DNA from: Batkoa obscura
Lineage: Eukaryota > Entomophthoromycota > Entomophthoromycetes > Entomophthorales > Batkoaceae
Length of the DNA: 64,000 bases
Assembly (NCBI GenBank): GCA_030770535.1
Contig: JASVEC010000024.1
Span: forward strand, 248,001 to 312,000
Reading direction: 5' to 3'
The translations under genes were made by a program, and so were the position numbers. Below are positions 58,064 to 64,000 of this stretch, in pieces; the first letter of the stretch is position 1, and the number at the start of each line of letters is the position of its first letter. The notes below the pieces were generated by a model, which ran no database searches, was not told the DNA's origin, and was given only the letters and a program-made list of their open reading frames with translations.

Positions 58064-59505
58064 AAAAACAAGATAAAAGCAAAAAAAAAGATTGGTTTAA
58101 AATAAACTAAATAGAAGCTTCTTCCCTTTTTTTTAAAGAAAAGTATTAAAAATAAACAAAATTAAATCTCTTAATTAATTTAAAAGATAAATGTTACTTG
58201 GAATATTTTAGCTTATCCTTTTAACTTACTCCCCTTGCCTTCTTTTCTCCATAGTTAAGTTTACTAACATTTGAAATTTTATTGGCTTATTCCATTTTAT
58301 TATTAATTTTATTGGCTTGCATTGAATGCACCTTTAGAATCAAGCCTTGATTAGGAACAAAGTAAAGTAACTCAAAATTTTAATCAAGAGGGTGGAGAAG
58401 ATATTCTAAATGATAAACAGTAGAAATAAGACAATAAATAAAGATATCAAAGTATATAAAAACTGTTTGGTCTTTCTTTATCATCCTTTATTAATAAAAC
58501 TCTTTAAAAATATTGTTAATAATCGATTTTATAGAATAGTTTTCAACTGGATCTTCAAACTATGATTTAATTGAGCGATTAATAGCAGAAATTAATATAT
58601 GTGTACAAGAATAGAATTATTAAACTGGATTATATATTGTTTTTACAGATAAGCTATTATTATTTTAATCGGTATGTTTTTTAAAATAATATGTTTATAA
58701 CGCTATCAACAATAACACATTTTACTACTTTCTATAAACGATTATCTTGAATAATATAATTTCGAAACAATTTATACTAAATAGTATATAATGGATGATA
58801 AAATAGTTTTTACATAATATTTGTAACTTGGTTAAATGATATCCTAATATTGTATAGTAATATCTATTTTTTGTGATTTTAACTCTAGCTTTTTAATACA
58901 TTTAACATATAAAATTTTGATATATAAGTAAAGCAAATACCATGGTATTATTGATTGTAAGCAAATATGAGTGACGACATTAAAATACATGCTGTAAATA
59001 TTTAACTTATTTTAATAGTCAAATCAAGAATCAGTTTAAAAATAACAAAATAAGCTTATATATTTCGTAACAATAAGTATTTCATTAAAACTAGGTGGAG
59101 GATAAAATTTTTAATGTGAAGTATATATTAAGTAACAGATTTCTTAAGCTGATAATTTAGTTCTTTCAAAATTAATCTAAATTTGCTTGAAATATTAAAC
59201 AAAACATAAAAATTAATACTATTTATATTCTATAAATGGTGATCTGAAATAATTGAATAATCTTTAAATAAGCTACTATAGTTGTCATATTGAAACTTAG
59301 CTCTGCTCCTATTCGGATCAAATGCCCTAAATAAATTTTGAATAAAGTAATTTGATTAAAACCTATTAACCGATATTTAAAATGGTCTTAATCCAGAACT
59401 CATGATCCCTTTATTTTATAACACTTAAAGGTAAAATCCACTTAAATCTAAAAACCAAGTAGGGCTAAATAACAATTAAAAAAAGATAAAAGTCAAAAGA
59501 AAAAT
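58064..59505. other. intergenic, 1.4 kb
   Basis: AT-rich, no coding exon, repeat or RNA gene recognised. Confidence 0.4.
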
Positions 59506-59715
59506 TTAATGATGTTCTTCCTTTTTAGAAAATAAAGCTTCAGCTCCACAATAAATAGCAAATGCTACACTAGCGATACCGAAACCAGGAAAGAGCCCGC
59601 GTATGGTATTTGCTCTTGAGAAAAAGGGACTTTTACGAAATGCTTCACGGCGTGCCCATGGATCACGATTATAAATTTGAGATGTATTATTTGTTTTTGG
59701 ACTTGGTTCTGCCAT
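59506..59715 (-). CDS. complex I accessory subunit B12/NDUFB3
   Basis: A single-exon ORF of 69 residues. DPWARREAFRKSPFF followed by RANTIRGLFPGFGIASVAFAIYCGAEAL and the charged KKEEHH end matches the fungal B12 (NDUFB3) subunit of NADH:ubiquinone oxidoreductase, a one-helix protein of the mitochondrial inner membrane arm. Its presence shows that the organism keeps respiratory complex I. The length is typical of the fungal form. It is divergent from the MDE1 gene, with 200 bp between the ATGs. Confidence 0.92.
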   Translation of the reverse strand: MAEPSPKTNNTSQIYNRDPWARREAFRKSPFFSRANTIRGLFPGFGIASVAFAIYCGAEALFSKKEEHH

Positions 59716-59915
59716 TTTTGAACTTGTAAATTTAAATAAGATAATAATACTATAGTTAATTTTGATTTGAGATCTTATCGATTCCGAAACTTATGGGATT
59801 TTTGGATGGATAGTATAGTTACCAATTTGGAAATGATATAATAAAGCCAATGACTAACATTAAAGCTTCCATGATGATTATTCTTTGACTATAATTTTCA
59901 AATATTTTTAGCAAA

Positions 59916-60855
59916 ATGAAGGAAATAGGAAATTCAAATATAAATCAACCAAAAGATATTAATAATAAGCAATTTTATTCTGAGAATCCATTACATGCTT
60001 CTAATTTGATTCCAGAACTTTGTCGATTATTCTATACATTAGGTTGGGTTACTGGTACTGGTGGTGGTATTTCTATTCGTGAAGGGTAAACTTGATAAAA
60101 TTTATTATTATTCTGGTTTTATTTTATAAAATAGCGAGGATGTATATATTGCTCCATCAGGTAAATTATTCTAGTAATAAAAATAAACTATAATTGAACG
60201 AATTAGGTGTTCAAAAAGAACGTATTGAGCCTGAAGATTTATTTGTAATGGATTTAAAATCGAGAAATATATTAAAAAGCCCAATTAAAGGCTTTAAACC
60301 TTCTGCATGTACACCCCTTTTTTACAATGCTTACGATAAAGTCAATGCTGGAGCTTGTATCCATACTCATTCTCAAAATGCAGTTTTGGTTACTATGTTA
60401 TTCCCAGGAAATAAGTTTGTTATCACCCATCAAGAGATGATTAAGGGTATAAGGAGAGGCTCTAATGGTACAGCTTTACGCTATTTTGATGAACTCGTTG
60501 TTCCAATTGTAGAAAATACACCACTTGAAGAAGACCTTACGGAAAGAATGGCTAAGGTAATAAATAGTGACGTACATAAAAATAGTTTGCTAATAATAAA
60601 TATAGGCTATGGAAGAGTATCCAGAAACATGTGCAGTGTTAGTAAGGAATCATGGAGTTTACGTTTGGGGAGGTAACTTAGTTTTATTTTATTTAGTTAT
60701 TGTTTTATTTATAAATAGACTCTTGGCAAAAGGCTAAAAGTATGTGTGAGTGTTATGATTATCTTTTTGAATTGGCAGTTAAAATGAAAGGTTTGGGATT
60801 AGATCCTACTAAAAAACCTGAAATTGATAATAACGATTTGCATTTATACCAATAA
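59916..60855 (+). CDS. mde1: methylthioribulose-1-phosphate dehydratase
   Basis: Exons 59916-60085, 60135-60160, 60207-60556, 60606-60672 and 60719-60855 give 249 residues. The enzyme removes water from methylthioribulose-1-phosphate in the methionine salvage pathway. It belongs to the class II aldolase/adducin fold: [16 protein letters not shown] near the start, EDVYIAPSG, the zinc ligands in [10 protein letters not shown], the acid/base region [12 protein letters not shown] and the third zinc His in [12 protein letters not shown]-terminal [18 protein letters not shown] is family-typical. Exon 2 is only 26 nt. All junction phases agree. Confidence 0.95.
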
Positions 60856-61262
60856 ATAAATCTATTTTAATAAGTTATTTATTAAATCATGCAGTATAAT
60901 GAGTATATGGGAATGTGTTTTTTGTTCAAGGATTTACTATCAATCTTTCCACTCAAACAGTGCTTAAAAATGGAAAAAATGACGAAATCAAAAAAAACAT
61001 CCCCATATCTTATTTTGTATTTCTTTCATTATTTTAATTTTAAATAGTATAAGAGATAGATTTTGGTATTTCCTAATGACATTCAGATATTTAGAAAATC
61101 AAACAATATAATTAAATATAATAGCTTGCTTTCATTTAAAAAGCATTCATATGTAATAAAATAATTTTAACTTTGGCATTTTTCAATTATATCATTTGTA
61201 ATTAAACTATAAATACCTTAAACCATAATATTAATAAAATAAAATTTAATAAATTGCAAATG
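60856..61262. other. convergent intergenic spacer with one miniature element
   Basis: Spacer between the 3' ends of mde1 and the CLPTM1 gene. The miniature element at 60905-61008 lies about 50 bp after the mde1 stop and may fall within its 3' UTR. Confidence 0.5.
60905..61008 (-). mobile_element. miniature inverted-repeat element, copy 8
   Basis: 104 bp, ends ATATGGGAATGTG and ACATCCCCATAT, core CACTCAAACAGTGCTTAAAAATGG. Same orientation as copies 6 and 7. Confidence 0.88.
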
Positions 61263-62964
61263 TTATTGTTCTTTCTTTTCAACCTCCACATCTTCTTCCA
61301 AAGCACGAGAAGGATATTTATACCATTGATATAAAAATACAAAGAAAATAAGATCATCTCTAAAAGCAGCAAGACGAGCGAGGGTAGGCATAGGAATAAC
61401 CATAACAAATAAATCATCTACAAAGGTATTGATAGCTTTGTAGAAGAAAGCACTTAAAGGCACAGCCTCAACCGATTTTACACGATAATTGATAACAACT
61501 TGAGGTAGCATATTGATAAAACCCAAAAGATAAGTAAGTGCCATAACCGCTTCTAAACCCCAAGAATAGAAACTAACATATTTATAGTTTTTTAAAGTAT
61601 AAATAGCATAAGCTGCAACTAATGGGATAGAGAATAAAAGAGTATACTTAAGTACTAATTGATCTACTTCGGTAGCTTCCTTTTCTGCTTTGGCTCTGAA
61701 CTCTTTTTCTTTTTTACTTATTTTTTTGGTATCCTTTTGACGCAGTCTAAATACTCGATATAGTTTATAAAATTCAACTAGTTTAAAATTCAGATTATTA
61801 TATATTATGTTACATTATATTATATTATTTACCCAACGCCGACACAATAGAACCACCTAAAATTAAATTGGAGGTATCTTTTCTTTGGTCGAATAAATAA
61901 AGCACCGTTAATGTTGACGAAAGTGATGACATTATGATAGCAGATTTAGAAGCACCAGCCAAAGACCCTTTATTTCTCCAATGGGTGACATCTGCTTTAA
62001 AAGCTAAGAAATCAAATAACATATGTAACAAAGAAGCCAACATAGTTAAAGCTAATAAAGTAGGAGAAACTTCAAAAAACATTTGTCGCATATTGTCAAC
62101 ATCTTTATCTGATATTTTAATTGGTGAGTGTTCGGATTGAAAACCTATAAAAGCGTTTGAAAAATGTTGATGGATACGAAACATCCCCAAATTAGCAAGT
62201 CGGAAACCAAATTCGATCTCTATTTGCTTTGGTGGTAAGGTTTGGTTTAATGGGATGTAATGATCCCTCCTTAGCCCTATCTCATTGAAATAAAATATGG
62301 GTAAATATTCTCTTCTTTCTGGATTGATCATTGGTAAATGAGGTAAAATATCATTTGGTATTCTATCCTTTGGATATCTTGTACGGTCTATAATTAATTC
62401 TAACTGAATCTTTGATTTAAAATGAGTAATGATTGGCATATTGTCTAGATCCTCAATTCTCACGGAATCATTCTCATCGCTTAATAAATTCTTAGTTATA
62501 TTTGGCATAAACTTTAAGTATTTGGTTAATGGAGTAGTTGAGTATAATATAAGTGGATCATGGTTTTCTTGAAATTGATTTGGTGATTTATCCACTTCGG
62601 TTATAAAACTATGTAAATATAAAGTACCGTTCCTTCTAGTGGATTTTGGTAAAGACACATTGATTGTATTCTTTTGTTCTGAAAATTGTTGTGACCAGTT
62701 TTCTAATTTCCAAATAGGCTTTGGTTGTTTCTTTTTATTAAAAATATCCTTAGCATAGGGTGAAGTGCTAGTATAAAGAGTAAAAGTAAAGTTACGCTTA
62801 GTATCCCAGTGCTGCTCATGATATGGTTCACCTTTTACTTCGTTATAGTATGGTATATTTAAAGTGGGATAAAACAAAATTACAACATTCAATATCATAT
62901 TTAGCAAGTACCATGTAAAGATACCTACAGATATTAATGTAATTAAACTTCCTGCTTTTGCCAT
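61263..62964 (-). CDS. CLPTM1-family ER membrane protein
   Basis: Exons 62964-61833 and 61777-61263 give 548 residues. The N-terminal helix (LITLISVGIFTWYLLNMIL) acts as a signal anchor. A large lumenal domain follows, with NVSLP, NGTLYLHSFI, DPLILYSTTPLTKYL and a strongly conserved IYFNEIGL-like block. The C-terminal half has four or five helices: VSPTLLALTMLASLLHMLFDFLAFKADVTHW, SSLSSTLTVLYLF, FYKLYRVFRL..YTLLFSIPLVAAYAIY, SWGLEAVMALTYLLGF and the terminal MPQVVINYRVKSVEAVPLSAFFYKAINTFVDDLFVMVI, the best signature of CLPTM1. Animal CLPTM1 is an ER protein that traps GABA-A receptors and its paralogue scrambles lipids. The family is absent from most Dikarya yeasts. Confidence 0.93.
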
Positions 62965-63055
62965 TATTTTATAAAAAATTCAAAAGTTGTTCTACCTTTT
63001 CATGTTACGTGTATTTTTAATTTGACTTGTAAAATTATTGGATAACTTTTTTTCA

Positions 63056-63749
63056 ATGAATCATTTTCAATCTACTCCAAAAGATAGATTAAGTTATCTT
63101 CAAAAGTTAGTCACTCAATTTTGTAATTCTAATGATAAAGGTAAGCAAGATGTATATATAAAATTATAGATAACAATTTGATATAGAATTAAAGTTGAAG
63201 TCTTTAGCTAATCTTGCTAATTTTTCATATGACCCAAGTAATTATAGCTATTTAAACCAATTGAAAGTATACGATCTATTTTTAGGTAATAATATATATT
63301 TCATGGATATCATCTAATGTAGCCAGATCAATTATACACTGAAGAGATAGGATTCATAGAAATTGCATGTGGCGGCCTATGTAATATTTGCTTAGGTATA
63401 ACAAATATACTCGAATTATAGCTCATTCTAAAAAATTTAAATAGATTCAACAATAAAAGAAAACATGCTAAATCATAATGCGATTGAGCTTTTGTTTTAT
63501 TGCCTTAATAAGAACAATGAAAGCATTGTAAAGAATTGTTTAACAACCCTCATGTTTCTAATAGATGACGATACTTATGATGGTAAATTTAAATTAACAT
63601 AATTATTTTTGTTACTTATTTTTTTTGCAGAAATATGTACCTATGAGTTAAGGGATTACCTATTAGAACTTAAAAAATCGATCAATCCTTGTTTGTCAAA
63701 TCTTTGTAACGTTTTTTTATACAATTACTTTGAGGGTGAAGATAATTGA
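63056..63749 (+). CDS. ARMC7-like armadillo repeat protein
   Basis: Five exons give roughly 165 residues from the ATG at 63056 to the TGA at 63747-63749. It follows animal ARMC7 closely at the start: [13 protein letters not shown], then [28 protein letters not shown] and [13 protein letters not shown]. Two armadillo-type helical repeats and part of a third can be seen ([34 protein letters not shown]). ARMC7 is a minor spliceosome-associated protein of the late B complex. The third exon uses a CAG acceptor two bases past TAG-CC (63325 region), chosen because it alone keeps DLFLD-QLYTEE in frame. It starts only 91 bp from the start of the CLPTM1 gene on the other strand. Confidence 0.85.
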
Positions 63750-64000
63750 TTTGCGTATCTTCAAACTACTTTTTAATATAAATTAAATTAAATTAAATTA
63801 AACTATAATTTATCGACTTGATTAGTTTATATAATATATATCATTAAATTTCAGATATTGGAAATGTTATAACAATTGAGTTTCTATTTACTTACATTCA
63901 AATGATCCTTGTGTGAAAATGGACATTCTTCTATTATATTTTTCAACTAATCTTATCAAAAATGAACCATATCTAAGGAAATATTATCAGTTTGAGATAA

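Noticed and set aside
1-64000. tRNA, rRNA, retroelements or virus-like elements
   Set aside because: No GGTTCRANYC box pairs, no rRNA-like GC-rich conserved stretch, no long terminal repeats and no reverse transcriptase or capsid-type protein pattern were recognised.

Overview
The window looks like nuclear DNA of an early-diverging fungus. The base composition is very AT-rich. Genes carry many short introns, mostly 40-60 nt, with GTAAGT-type donors, CTAAC/CTAAT-like branch points and TTTAG/ATAG acceptors. Fungal signatures are a Thi5-type HMP-P synthase, a Dbf2/Sid2 kinase, a Spt7 subunit of SAGA, a Yrb30-type Ran-binding protein and a CBS-PB1 protein. They sit beside genes usually missing from Dikarya but kept by basal fungi and animals, namely CLPTM1 and ARMC7 homologues. 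A complex I subunit and squalene synthase argue for an aerobic, sterol-making fungus and against Neocallimastigomycota. An Entomophthoromycotina/Zoopagomycota-like origin is my guess; nothing in the sequence proves it.

Layout: 1-7.7 kb holds a secreted Cys-rich protein, an unknown multi-pass membrane protein, a Dbf2/Sid2 kinase and Bub3. 7.7-17.3 kb is gene-poor, with an unknown acidic protein, a homeodomain protein and an unknown many-exon gene. 17.3-38.1 kb holds HMG-CoA lyase, Rna14/CstF77, Thi5, an alpha/beta hydrolase, Spt7, Jjj1, a four-CBS/PB1 membrane protein and a Yrb30-like Ran-binding protein. 38.1-46.2 kb holds a decayed Tc1-like transposase, Nse3, a Tip20/RINT1 tether and a CCCH+PUF RNA-binding protein. 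46.2-49.7 kb is a gene desert with a foldback element, miniature transposons and a minisatellite. 49.7-64 kb holds squalene synthase, a tandem AAA ATPase, SmE, a MAPEG protein, an Nrd1-like RRM protein, complex I NDUFB3, methylthioribulose-1-P dehydratase, CLPTM1 and ARMC7.

The genes are housekeeping genes from unrelated pathways (mRNA 3' end formation, splicing, SAGA, Smc5/6, ER tethering, mitotic control, thiamine, sterol, leucine and methionine salvage). They form no operon or cluster and I see no horizontally acquired system. Three head-to-head pairs with short spacers (AAA/SmE, NDUFB3/MDE1, CLPTM1/ARMC7) may share promoters.

The main non-genic structure is a family of about 105-bp miniature inverted-repeat elements (eight copies) flanked by TA, which fits mobilisation by a Tc1/mariner transposase. 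A decayed transposase of that type lies in the same window. All gene models were built by hand from splice signals and known protein families; no search was run.
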